The notes below the pieces were generated by a model that worked only from the letters and a program-made list of their open reading frames with translations, was not told the origin of the DNA and ran no database searches. 33,070 nt of DNA, from contig CALLNU010000044.1 in the NCBI GenBank assembly GCA_938005465.1, positions 1-33,070 on the forward strand. The letters run 5' to 3'. Position 1 is the stretch's first letter, and each line of letters starts with the position of its first letter. This stretch comes from an uncultured Collinsella sp. GTDB taxonomy: Bacteria; Actinomycetota; Coriobacteriia; Coriobacteriales; Coriobacteriaceae. Position numbers and translations under genes: made by a program. Below, piece after piece: positions 1 to 7,756 of the stretch.

Positions 1-35
1 TAGCACAGAAATGAGAAAAATGCCACGGGAACAAA

Positions 36-71
36 GGAGCCTTTCTCCGCATCCATGCGGAGAAAGGCTCC
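36..71 (-). terminator. Rho-independent terminator after rbsD-like gene
   Basis: A perfect 17-bp inverted repeat with a 2-base loop. Read on the minus strand it is followed by a T-rich stretch (TTTGTT). It lies about 25 bp beyond the stop codon of the minus-strand mutarotase gene, so it should end that transcript. Confidence 0.8.
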
Positions 72-96
72 CTAAAAACGAGTGAGACAGGCCGGA

Positions 97-475
97 TCAG
101 GCCACGCCGATGGTGATCAGCAGGTTGGAAAAGATACGCTGTTCCCCGGTGGAGATGGCCAGCCGGACGCCGGGCTGACAGCAGGCGTCATAGAACTCAT
201 AGCGTCCCAGCTTATTCAGCTCCATGCCGTCCAGCATGGTCTGGAACTCCCCGAAGATCTCCGGAGTGGTGCCGTCGGCGGGGTCCATGACCTCCGCCTT
301 CTCGATATTCACCGTGCTCTGGATGGCGGCCAGAACGTCGGTAACAGTGGGCAGGCCGGGGGTCAGCCCCAGGTACACGGTCTCTGCCTGGCCGGTCTTG
401 GAGTCCAGGGGGTAGTTGCCGTCTGCGATGAGGACCTTGTCCCCGTGGCCGCACAGGGCCAGGGCGGCCGCGACC
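97..475 (-). pseudogene. RbsD/FucU-family sugar mutarotase, 5' end replaced
   Basis: The minus-strand product resembles the RbsD/FucU fold, which interconverts pyranose/furanose or anomeric forms of ribose or fucose in the cytoplasm. It keeps the conserved N-terminal histidine region (CGHGDKVLIADGNYP), a central DVLAAI segment and the typical end (AISTGEQRIFSNLLI). The expected start of the family (roughly MLKxIPxxLSPELL) is missing. Upstream of about position 475 the frame instead runs into an Ala-rich stretch that looks like a signal peptide (MRRSTKRISGAAAALAVAAA) starting at ATG 522. A signal peptide does not belong on this cytoplasmic enzyme, so this is a fusion, either real or an assembly join. 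Codon use looks more like a Clostridial/Oscillospiraceae gene, which is inference. FucU and RbsD cannot be separated from this fragment. Confidence 0.7.
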
Positions 476-493
476 GCCAGCGCGGCGGCGGCA

Positions 494-585
494 CCGGAAA
501 TTCGTTTCGTGGAGCGTCTCATGGAAAATCCCCCTAATCTAGCAACGGTTTCCAAGTCTACTAGATTGGGGGGACGGGAGCCAAG
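494..585 (-). repeat. 92-bp leader repeat, copy 1 (hairpin, RBS, start codon)
   Basis: Nearly the same sequence as 14810-14900, in the same orientation, with about six scattered differences and a one-base length change. Read on the minus strand it contains a hairpin (arms 561-574 and 529-542), then a G-rich putative ribosome-binding site within the 3' arm, then ATG at 522 and the first codons of a peptide beginning MRRSTKRISGA. Both copies keep the ATG and codons, but the downstream gene differs or is absent. It behaves as the 5' leader of a secreted-protein gene or the end of a small mobile element. Confidence 0.7.
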
Positions 586-1095
586 CTGCAATACCCCCAA
601 GACACCCGTCTATAGGTCGTGACGTTGTCTATAAACAGGCTCACCGCCCGCGGAATAAAATTCGGCGCAAATCGTTTGAGCAGGCGACGCGCGGAAGGAG
701 CGTGTAGGGCGGTAATATACTGACCGTCAGCCGCGGCATCCTCGCGGAAACCCATTTGTTGCCGGAACTATAGTCCCCGGCGCGGGCTCACCTTATCTCC
801 CCGGCACGGGCTCGATATCCTCTCGGATATCTAATCGTCTTGGACTTTTACCCACCCAAGCACAGTACGGCTTTTACGTGCCGCCACGCAGAGCCTAGCC
901 TGGAACTATTGTCTAAAACATAGGCCTTCAAAGCAACTTAGGTTCAAGTACGGACATGCAAATACGGGCACTGGATACAGGTCTTGACTGTCAATGGTTA
1001 TCAATCGCATGTGTTTCTGGCAAATTACGCCCGTCTTATGCGTGCGATACAATCAGTCTCCCCGAACACCAAACCAGCAACCCGAAGGGACCAAC
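586..1095. other. Stretch without a supported gene
   Basis: About 510 bp. A short minus-strand open frame (561-755) has no recognisable motif and runs into the leader repeat. Nothing else is supported. The DUF4869-like gene begins at its right edge. Confidence 0.5.
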
Positions 1096-1560
1096 GTGTT
1101 AACAATTCACTATGGTGATATGGAAAACGTTATCTACAATACGTCGGTTTACTTCGATAACGTCTATTCGCCCCAGTGGTTTCAAGACGCCTTTGCTCAA
1201 AGGATTATTAAATCAATCGATAAAGGCAATGTCGTTGGACCCTGCGCAATAGACACCAAGATCCTAGGCATTATCCCTCCTGAAAGGCTGTCGGGAGGCA
1301 CTAAGACGCTGTTGCTCATGTACTTCATGCCTCAGAACGTATACAACGCCACAACCTGCAGCGACAATTGCGCTTACTGGATTCTGAGAATTGCCACGCA
1401 AAAGGACTTAACCATCAACCTCTACCATCTGATGGATTTTGGAAACGGCAAGTTCACGGCTACCGTTGCAAACACGGGCGATGTCGTTCACACGATGTTC
1501 GACCTTGTCCCTATAGCCGCAAAATGCCTAAGGGAAACTCCTGACATGCACTTTCGTTAG
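1096..1560 (+). CDS. DUF4869-family protein
   Basis: The 154-residue product resembles the DUF4869 family, whose function is unknown. Visible family features are the opening TIHYGDMENVIYNTSVYF, a central IIPPERLSGGTKTLLLMYF, a Cys pair in NATTCSDNCAYW, and INLYHLMDFGNGKF. I chose the GTG start at 1096 because an AAGGGA ribosome-binding sequence lies just upstream and family members begin at this point; the open frame itself extends back to 994. The stop codon shares its last base with the first base of the IS1595-type element's left terminal repeat, so the insertion may have replaced the last few codons. Base composition is lower in GC than the surroundings, which suggests transfer. Confidence 0.7.
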   Translation: MLTIHYGDMENVIYNTSVYFDNVYSPQWFQDAFAQRIIKSIDKGNVVGPCAIDTKILGIIPPERLSGGTKTLLLMYFMPQNVYNATTCSDNCAYWILRIATQKDLTINLYHLMDFGNGKFTATVANTGDVVHTMFDLVPIAAKCLRETPDMHFR

Positions 1561-1635
1561 GCTCTGTTAGACCAAGATTGACATACATATGTCATCACGG
1601 CGCCATATCGTTAGCCTCGTAGACCGCGGGGCAGC

Positions 1636-2605
1636 ATGAACGCCGAGGACCTGGTAATCACCTTCAAGAGGGACATCGCGAGCCTCAGCAGGACCGAACG
1701 CCGCCGGCTCCGCCTACGAGGCCGAGCGCTCCCCGCGCTGCGGGTCCGCCGCGGTCGTGAAGAAGGGCAAATCAAAGAACGGCGAGCAGCGTTACCTCTG
1801 CCAGGATTGCGGCAGGACCTTCGGCATGGGCAGCGGGCACATCCCGGGGACGAGCAAGCTCCCGAAGGAGACCTGGATGGCCTACGCCGAGTGCTTCGCG
1901 CTCATGCTGCCCCTGCGCGAATGCGCGAGGCGCTGCCGCGTCTGCCTCAAGACCGCCTACACCATGCGCCACAGGCTGATCGAGTGCCTCTCGGCCTACT
2001 CCCCCTCGTTCAGGGTCGAGCGGGGCTGCGGCTGCGAGCTCGACGAGACCTATTTCCCCGAGTCGTTCAAGGGCAACCACACGAAGGGGTCATTTACGAT
2101 GCCACGTCACTCCCGACATCGTGGCAAGCAGGTGCACAGGCGCGGACTGTCGCGCGAGCAGATCTGCGTCATGACCGGCGTGAACGACTCGAACGAGACG
2201 TTTCTCCAGGTCTCGGGACGAGGCGTCCTGTCGAGGAAACGCGCCATGGACGTGCTGAGGGACCGCATCGCGTCCGCTTCCGTCGTAGCGACGGACAAGG
2301 CGTCCGCCTATGTCGACGTCCTCGCGGAGCTCGAGGTCGACGCACACACGGCCTACGATTCCAAGGACTCTTCCGAGGGGACCATCAACCGGATCAACAC
2401 CGTCCATTCGCTCCTCGATACCTTCATGAAGCCGTTTAAGGGCGTGTCGACGAAGCACCTCGGCACCTACCTCGCTTGGTTCAAGTGGTGCCGGACCTTC
2501 ATGGCGACCGATTCCGGCACCGCCGAGCGCACGGTCGCGCGACAGCTCGCCAACGGCGTGTGCAGGAGCCGCATCCATGATATGTTCAACGTCCTGCCGC
2601 CCTAA
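1636..2605 (+). pseudogene. IS1595-family transposase, frameshifted
   Basis: Transposase of the IS1595 (ISXO2-like) family, which cuts and pastes the surrounding element. The N-terminus starts at 1636 (MNAEDLVITFKRDIAS) and is open for about 25-30 codons; from about 1715 the homologous reading continues in the next frame. The zinc ribbon has PRCGS and CQDCG, but the first Cys is a Ser (SPRCGS). The DDE-type catalytic domain follows: DETYFP, then VATDKASAY, then TINRINTVHSLL. A normal start and zinc-ribbon lead-in in one frame with the rest in another suggests a simple frameshift, so the copy is probably dead unless frameshifting is programmed. About 320 codons when rejoined. Confidence 0.85.
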
Positions 2606-2681
2606 ATGGACTACTGGACCGAAGCCGCCGCATAGAGACAGTAGAATGGTCGCATCGCGATATACGAGGAAAGGTGCAGCC

Positions 2682-2879
2682 ATGCCGTCGAATATACCGG
2701 CCACGACGATCCGGATCGACCCGGAGGCCAAAAAGGAGGCCACGGCCATCCTGGACGAGCTCGGCCTGTCCATGTCCACCGCCGTCAACGCGTTCCTCAG
2801 GGCGCCCGTCCGGAAGGGCGGGTTGCCGTTCGAGATGAGGGTCAAGGCGCCGGTGCCCGACGGGAAGACGGCAAGATAG
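2682..2879 (+). CDS. RelB/DinJ-like antitoxin carried inside the IS
   Basis: A 65-residue protein with the RelB/DinJ ribbon-helix-helix start: TTIRIDPEAKKEATAILDEL, then GLSMSTAVNAFLRA, and a basic C-terminal tail. Such proteins repress their own operon and neutralise a YafQ/RelE-type mRNA-cleaving toxin. I chose the ATG at 2682 because GAGGAAAGG lies at a suitable distance upstream and the family sequence starts here. It lies 76 bp after the transposase stop within the same inverted repeats. No toxin gene follows: a terminator begins about 60 bp downstream. It may be an orphan antitoxin or a regulator of transposition. Confidence 0.8.
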   Translation: MPSNIPATTIRIDPEAKKEATAILDELGLSMSTAVNAFLRAPVRKGGLPFEMRVKAPVPDGKTAR

Positions 2880-2937
2880 TCGGCAAATCGACTTGGGCGA
2901 TGGGACCCTCACGATTGACCCGACAGATCTTGAGCAC

Positions 2938-2977
2938 ATCGCCCCCTTGCCGGATTCAAACCCGGCAAGGGGGCGAT
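2938..2977 (+). terminator. Terminator after IS antitoxin
   Basis: A hairpin with a long GC-rich stem (CGCCCCCTTGCCGG pairing with CCGGCAAGGGGGCG) around a 7-base loop, followed by ATTATCTT. It ends transcription of the transposase-antitoxin unit inside the right end of the element. Confidence 0.75.
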
Positions 2978-3142
2978 TATCTTGCAATTTCAAAAAGATG
3001 ATTGGGGCAGAATGTCAATCATGGTCTAACAGAGCCAAATCAATCCAACAGTTTAGATAACGGGTAATGATTCGGGAACAGGGCGTTCGGCCGGATGGAA
3101 CAGATAGATATGGACCTTGAATATCAACTTCATCCGAACACC

Positions 3143-3180
3143 TCCCATATTCATCTGTACATGTACGGATGAATATGGGA
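3143..3180. repeat. 38-bp near-perfect palindrome
   Basis: The 38 bases equal their own reverse complement except at one symmetric pair. The arms read TCCCATATTCATC and GATGAATATGGGA around a TGTACATGTAC core. It lies about 55 bp upstream of the IS30 transposase start. It could be two IS termini placed end to end, or a palindromic IS30 target site. Confidence 0.7.
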
Positions 3181-3232
3181 ATCCGATACCCTGAGGGCCG
3201 GATCGGCCGGCCCCGGGAGATCGGAGGACGCC

Positions 3233-3795
3233 ATGTCCGGAAAGAGCAAGAAGGGCGCAGCGAAGGCGGTCCCGAGGGCCTACGGAAGGCTCACGAGGCA
3301 CGAGCGGGACACGGTCCAGAGGATGCTGGAGCGCAGGGCCTCGTGCAGGGAGATCGCGAGGGAGCTGGGCAGGTCGCCCTCGACGGTGAGCGCCGAGGTG
3401 GCGTCGCACAGGTTCGTGACGGCGCCGAAGGCCAGGCGCGGCGAGCGCGTGGACGCCTCCGCCGACCTGTCGGCGGCCTGCCCGCGCCTGGCGGCGTGGC
3501 CGCGATGCTGCAACGGCTGCGGGCGGTACCGCGCGATCGGCTGCAAGCGCCGCCCCCACGTCTTCTACGAGGCCCGGGCCGCGCAGCTGTGCGCCGACTC
3601 GGTCCTCGTCTCGTCCAGGCGCGGGATCGACGCCGACGAGCCCGCCGCGACGGCGAGGCTTGAGGCCATCAGGGACTGCCTGCGCCGGGGGCTGTCGCCC
3701 GAGCAGATGGCGGCGCGCAACGGCGGGCCCGTGGACCTGTCGCCGTCGACCATCTACCGCTGGGTCTCGGCGGGCTACGACGGCATGACTAACAC
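3233..3795 (+). pseudogene. IS30-family transposase, N-terminal half only
   Basis: Begins at ATG 3233 after a good GGAGG sequence. The first ~70 residues carry the IS30 helix-turn-helix (YGRLTRHERDTVQRML, then CREIARELGRSPSTVSAEV). A Cys-containing middle region follows (CCNGCGRYRAIGCKRRPH). The second helix-turn-helix is also present (LRRGLSPEQMAAR, then SPSTIYRWVSAGYDGM). The sequence then stops matching, and the whole DDE catalytic domain is missing. At the break it joins the 3' end of a different transposase (IS110-like) in another frame. It is therefore a deletion relic. Confidence 0.85.
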
Positions 3796-3798
3796 AGG

Positions 3799-4140
3799 AT
3801 GCGCGGGGACGAGAGAACGCTCGCCTACATGGCGAAGCGCAAGTCCGACGGCAAGACAAAGCGAGAGATCATGCGCTGCCTTAAGAGGTTCACAGCCAGG
3901 GAGGTTTACCCAACGTTGCGGCGCCCCATGAGGTTGAAGTACGCCCGGGGCTCGATACTGGCGGACATGCGAAAATCGCTCGGATTGACCCAAAAGCAGG
4001 TTGCCCGAGAGCTTAACGTGCCGAATGTAAGGCTCAGCGAAATAGAAAGAGAAGTATGCCCCCACGAGGAAATCAGACGCGAATACGACCGCTACTTGAA
4101 TGCTAAAATGTCGTCCGATAAAGGACTTGACAGCCTATAG
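3799..4140 (+). CDS. IS110 transposase tail fused to a HTH (XRE-like) domain
   Basis: A 113-residue open frame of two unlike parts. Residues 1-43 (RTLAYMAKRKSDGKTKREIM, CLKRFTAREVYPTLRR) match what I recall of IS110-family transposase C-termini. Residues 50-105 carry an XRE-type helix-turn-helix: ILADMRKSLGLTQKQVAREL, then NVPNVRLSEIERE. Between them is a short link (PMRLKYARG). An internal ATG at about residue 44 has no clear ribosome-binding site. The second half could be the remains of a host or phage regulator captured by the transposase tail. Whether it is expressed cannot be told from sequence. Downstream, an inverted repeat (CATTCGGCA at 4147-4155, TGCCGAATG at 4185-4193) may be a weak terminator or operator. 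Confidence 0.55.
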   Translation: MRGDERTLAYMAKRKSDGKTKREIMRCLKRFTAREVYPTLRRPMRLKYARGSILADMRKSLGLTQKQVARELNVPNVRLSEIEREVCPHEEIRREYDRYLNAKMSSDKGLDSL

Positions 4141-4284
4141 CAGCGTCATTCGGCACGCGATTCGTTAACCCTGGGGCTTAAAGCTGCCGAATGTCTACTT
4201 CTTTAGTGCTCCATTTACCTCCCCGTTCAATAATCTTCACTTGAAGCCTGACGGTGGCCCAATCATTGGATAACATATTCTTAA

Positions 4285-5481
4285 ATGACAGTTAATCGTC
4301 AATCGAAGAGGTCAAAGCGGGGACGGAAAGTGTCGAAGACAAGCAGAAAGCCAATCTCAGCATATGTCGAGCGAAGACTCTGGGCGGAGTCTGCCGGCAA
4401 ATGCATGAATCCAGATTGTCGGGCCGATCTATTCATCAGCAATGGAGACATTGCTGAACGAGCCCATATCGTCCCATATTGCAAAAGCGCAGAGAACACG
4501 TTCGACAACCTTATTCTCATCTGTCCAAACTGCCATACGAATTTCGACAAAAACTCCGCTTTCACGGCAGATGAAGTGAGGAAATGGAAGTCGATTCGTC
4601 ACGCAGAAATTGATCGCGTTTTCGGAAAGACGTTCAGTTCCTTCGACGACCTGCGCAAAGAGGCCGCACCTCTGCTCGCCCGAAACAAGTCGATATATGA
4701 GAATTACTACATGAAGGACAAGCGAAGACTGTGGGATGTTTTTGAAAAGGAAATAATCGTCAACAACCGAAAACTTTGCACGCTGTTCGAATCGAACTTG
4801 TGCCTGTTCCAGAACCACAAGGACAATTCCTTCTCCAACCAGGCCGCTGTCCGCGATTTTATCGACCATGCTAAGGAGTTCGAAGCCACCAGAGATAATA
4901 CGGAAAGACAAAGGTCTATTCTTTTCCCCGAGGTCATCAGCTCCATCTTCGGAATCCAGCCCATAGAAGGTGACCTGCTCCCCTCTGCAGAATCCCTAGA
5001 GCTGCTAATCAAAAAGCTTGACGAACAGGGGCGATTTATAGATGTTTCTCTAGATGCAGAACATCCATTGTTGCAAATAATAGAAAACGGGAAAGAGGCG
5101 GTAGTTTATCTTGACGATACGCCGCGTATCCGACAGATGTACTATGACGCCCGCTGCTTCAGGCGTGCCGAGATGAGGCTAGACAGCTTGATTTTTGCCC
5201 TAAAGTACTTCCGCCTGTGCGGAAAGAAAGCAACTCGCAAGTCGAAGACAAACCTTAGAGAATATATAGCGAAAGGAAAATGCTTCTTATTCGTATACGA
5301 ATACTGTCTGAGCTATGCAGAGTTGGCCCGTTTAGCACCGGCAGAACATACCGTTGTCGTCAACTTGCATAGATGGAACGGTAAGCAATGCATCTCCGAA
5401 GAAGCCCAGGTGTTTGCGGGGCAAATTAACGTGAAGCTCCTCGATATGGATAGCTTCTTCCCATTCGTTCGCAAACTATGA
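4285..5481 (+). CDS. HNH endonuclease with uncharacterised C-terminal domain
   Basis: A 398-residue protein. Residues 1-25 are very basic. Residues ~35-95 form a zinc-binding HNH nuclease: KCMNPDC, then AERAHIVPYCKSAENTFDNL, then ICPNCHTNFDK. This supplies two Cys pairs, the catalytic His (AHIVP) and the Asn/His pair. Such nucleases cut DNA. The remaining ~300 residues are mostly helical with no domain I recognise; a SAVED or other nucleotide-sensing domain is not evident. The stop overlaps the start of the nucleotidyltransferase gene by 4 bp (ATGA), so the two are translationally coupled. No strong ribosome-binding site precedes ATG 4285. GC content is clearly lower than in the neighbours, suggesting transfer. 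A two-gene defence or toxin module is the likely role, by inference. Confidence 0.8.
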   Translation: MTVNRQSKRSKRGRKVSKTSRKPISAYVERRLWAESAGKCMNPDCRADLFISNGDIAERAHIVPYCKSAENTFDNLILICPNCHTNFDKNSAFTADEVRKWKSIRHAEIDRVFGKTFSSFDDLRKEAAPLLARNKSIYENYYMKDKRRLWDVFEKEIIVNNRKLCTLFESNLCLFQNHKDNSFSNQAAVRDFIDHAKEFEATRDNTERQRSILFPEVISSIFGIQPIEGDLLPSAESLELLIKKLDEQGRFIDVSLDAEHPLLQIIENGKEAVVYLDDTPRIRQMYYDARCFRRAEMRLDSLIFALKYFRLCGKKATRKSKTNLREYIAKGKCFLFVYEYCLSYAELARLAPAEHTVVVNLHRWNGKQCISEEAQVFAGQINVKLLDMDSFFPFVRKL

Positions 5482-5780
5482 ACTATTTGAGACTCATAGA
5501 CATTCTCGACAGCAACCTAGAACTGTTCTCTCAGTTTGATCATGTCTATCTGTTCGGATCTGCGCTGAGTGGTTCAGAGCTCAGTGCAGACAGTGATATT
5601 GATTTGCTGCTACTGTACTCGAAATATTCCGATCAACTTGTCTCCGGATGCGAACAGATATCCCAAAAGTTAGGTAACGAGACCGGTAGAGTAGTCGACT
5701 TAACGGTCCTCGGCATCGATGAAGAGCGACATGTCGGATTCTTGGATAGAATCTCGCCTCATTATAGAAAGATAAAATGA
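5478..5780 (+). CDS. Minimal nucleotidyltransferase partner of the HNH nuclease
   Basis: A 100-residue protein of the DNA-polymerase-beta-like nucleotidyltransferase superfamily (MNT type). It shows the signature HVYLFGSALSGSELSADSDI, with GS and the two metal-binding Asp of DIDLL, and a likely third Asp in VVDLTVL. All catalytic positions appear present. In HEPN/MNT pairs such enzymes neutralise a toxin by adding AMP, but here the partner is an HNH nuclease and no HEPN gene follows. Its start overlaps the HNH stop by 4 bp. At 100 residues it is too short for a CD-NTase of CBASS. Insertion-sequence debris begins about 200 bp downstream. Confidence 0.8.
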   Translation: MNYLRLIDILDSNLELFSQFDHVYLFGSALSGSELSADSDIDLLLLYSKYSDQLVSGCEQISQKLGNETGRVVDLTVLGIDEERHVGFLDRISPHYRKIK

Positions 5781-5980
5781 CCATTTGGTAGAACACCTGG
5801 CATAGCCTGTCGTACAGAATGCTTTCTGCGTGGATTCCGGCAGAAGAGAAGAAGGCGTCAACGGTCGCGCCTGCATGTTCGGCACACGGCGTATCGCACT
5901 CTGGCGGGACCCCGGCTCTGGGCGCCAATCCCGCATCGACAAGATGAGGTACCCTGAATTCATAATGAAGCTTGCGAACT

Positions 5981-6032
5981 GTCAGTGGTAGCGTGAAACT
6001 GAACAAGTGTTCAGTTTCACGCTACCACTGAC
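5981..6032. repeat. Perfect 24-bp inverted repeat, abutted IS ends
   Basis: Arms 5981-6004 and 6009-6032 are exact reverse complements, separated by only AAGT. The right arm coincides with the 3' end of the minus-strand IS30-like transposase relic, whose stop codon falls inside it, as expected for a terminal inverted repeat. The left arm is then the same terminus of a second, lost element copy pointing the other way, or a duplicated end. Confidence 0.8.
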
Positions 6033-7065
6033 ACCCGGCGGCCCAAGAGCCTTCGCCCCGCTCGTAGGCCTGGTACCACCCCGTCGGGGATGACCCCTTA
6101 TCGGGCGAGACGGCGAGCTCGCTGTCGAGGGACAGCCCGAAGCGATCATCCGATGCCGCACAGCAACAGGTCTCCGAGGAGCTCGAATGGACACCTGCCA
6201 GCGAGTCCAGCAAGCGGGCAAGAGTTTACGTGGCTGCAGCATACTACAACGTCGTAGGGGCTCAGAGCACCGCCACTACGGCTTTTGGGCAGAATGCGCC
6301 TGAGCTGCTCGTGGTTGCGCTCACATGCCGACTACTGGTTGGATCTCATCGCGTCGCAGCAGAACACGCGGCAGCGCCGAGCTCCGCTTTCGAGACACCA
6401 GCGCTCCAGGCCCTTCCAATCATCGAACTCGACTCCTCAATCGACTAGCAGGATGCCGAAGATAGCCTCGAAGGCAGCAACAGAGCCTATGAGACTCTCT
6501 ATATGGTCGAGGCAGGCAACGATGGCTGCCGGAGCTGGCATGACGCTTGCGCAAATAGATTTGGAACGCCCGGGCCACGATGTGTGCGCTCAGGATGTCG
6601 TAGGTGTTGCGCTCGTAGCCCTCAACGGAGTCACATTGGACCACGCGCGACCTGTCGGCAAGCGAGAGCGCCTCGAATTCGGCGTAGGTACGGCCAGTGC
6701 GGTCAACCCCGTCGCGCCCAGCACCTTCGACATCCCTGCGCTTACGCTTCCTCATACGGTCCTTTCGCGGGAGAAGCAGGTAAGGCGCGCCTGTCCCTCT
6801 CCTGATAGGAGCAGGCACTGCGCACGCACACAGGAAGCTCGTCAGCATGTGTGGCCCATATGGTCTCGTAACTCTGCCCCCGCCTAAACAAAGGGACCAC
6901 AATCGCGACCATGGCGGCGAGCTCGTCAGCGGTGAGACATAACCCTTCACGGGCCGCGGACAGGCGGGTGCGATAGGCAGCGTCGTAGCGACACTTGGGG
7001 TAACCGCACCCACTCCTGTTCCGACAGCCGAGATGACAGGCGTAGGGCCATACCTCTGTGACGGG
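6022..7065 (-). pseudogene. IS30-like transposase relic, multiply frameshifted
   Basis: On the minus strand, pieces in several frames assemble into an IS30-like transposase of the Cys-rich kind common in Coriobacteriia. In order: CRNRSGCGYPKCRYDAAYRT, then LTADELAAMVAIVVPLFRRG, GQSYETIWATHADELPV, GRTYAEFEALSLADRSRVVQ, CDSVEG, and IVARAFQIYLRKRHA. The C-terminal part ends next to the terminal inverted repeat at 6009-6032. At least three frame changes and sequence decay make it non-functional. The 5' end is lost where it meets an ISL3 fragment near 7070. Confidence 0.75.
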
Positions 7066-7069
7066 ACAA

Positions 7070-7462
7070 ACTGCGATAGAGCGTACGCGCGCGCAGTGTC
7101 TCGAAGGAGTGGCCACGCCCCATCATGTTAGTCTCGTTGATGAGGCGGTTCGCGCATTCCGTGTAACCGTTCGAGATGCGGCTCGGACAATCCCGGTAGT
7201 TAAATATGAACTCGCGGTGGTTCTCCACGGCCTTCGCAAGCCCCCGGAAGGGATCGTAGGCCTTGTCATCGGGGATGGATGCCTTCCACGCATCGAATGC
7301 ATCCTCGGCATCCTCCCGCGAGAGCGGGTGCTCGTCGTAGATGTCGAAGAAGTCCTCTTTGAGGTCGTATGCGGTCATGAGGCTCGAGCAGCCCGCCTCC
7401 GATCGAAGCTGGCACAATGCCGATGCCTCGTAGGGGCCGAGGTCCCGGGCGCGCTTCCTCAA
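7070..7462 (-). pseudogene. ISL3-family transposase, C-terminal fragment
   Basis: The minus-strand frame reads as the end of an ISL3-type (DDE_Tnp_ISL3) transposase: AYDLKEDFFDIYDEHPLSRE, then REFIFNYRDCPSRISNGYTE, and RLINETNMMGRGHSFETLRA. The NGYTE and GRG(H/Y)SFE(T/V)LRA region is the family's typical end and carries the last catalytic Glu. The N-terminal zinc-binding part and most of the catalytic domain are absent. It is cut at both ends: the IS30-like relic joins at about 7070 and an IS3 fragment lies beyond 7470. Confidence 0.8.
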
Positions 7463-7474
7463 GGCGTAAGCCAG

Positions 7475-7756
7475 CGACCGCGGCGGCCACTACCGGTGGC
7501 AGGGCCGGATCGGCTATGCGCCGCCCAGGACCTCGCGCGCTCGATGTCGAGAAAGGGGTGCTCACCCGACAATTCAAGGACGGAGGGCTTCGGCAGGCTG
7601 AAGGTGGAGCTCTTCTACGGAAGGGGCTGGGACGATGTTGGCATGGGGGAATTCATGAAGATGCTGTACGCCTATCTGGTCTGGTATCGCGACAAGCGCT
7701 GCAAGAGCGACCTGGGCTATATGAGCCCGATGCAGTACCGAAGAAGCCTAGCTCCG
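7475..7756 (+). pseudogene. IS3-family (IS150-like) transposase, C-terminal fragment
   Basis: The plus-strand remains of OrfB of an IS3-family element start at the rve-domain motif DRGGHYRW. After a one-base frame change they continue through ARSMSRKGCSPDNSRTEGF, then GRLKVELFYGRGWDD, and YLVWYRDKRCKSDLGYMSP with a final MQYRRSL. SRKGxxxDN and the family ending are typical. The 5' two-thirds and OrfA are absent. Confidence 0.85.

Larger units (their letters stand above)
1560..3036 (+). mobile_element. IS1595-type insertion sequence with antitoxin passenger
   Basis: A 1477-bp element bounded by 25-bp terminal inverted repeats at 1560-1584 and 3012-3036 with one mismatch; both begin GGCTCTGTTAGACC when read inward. 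Inside are a frameshifted IS1595/ISXO2-type transposase, a small RelB/DinJ-like antitoxin and a strong terminator. No 8-bp target duplication is visible (left flank tttcgtta, right flank aaatcaat), so one side has rearranged since insertion or the element moved by recombination. Confidence 0.85.

Noticed and set aside
561..755. Minus-strand 64-codon gene
   Set aside because: No motif or ribosome-binding site, and it runs into the leader repeat.
5478..5780. CD-NTase of a CBASS system
   Set aside because: Only 100 residues, about a third of a CD-NTase, and the adjacent nuclease has no recognisable SAVED domain.
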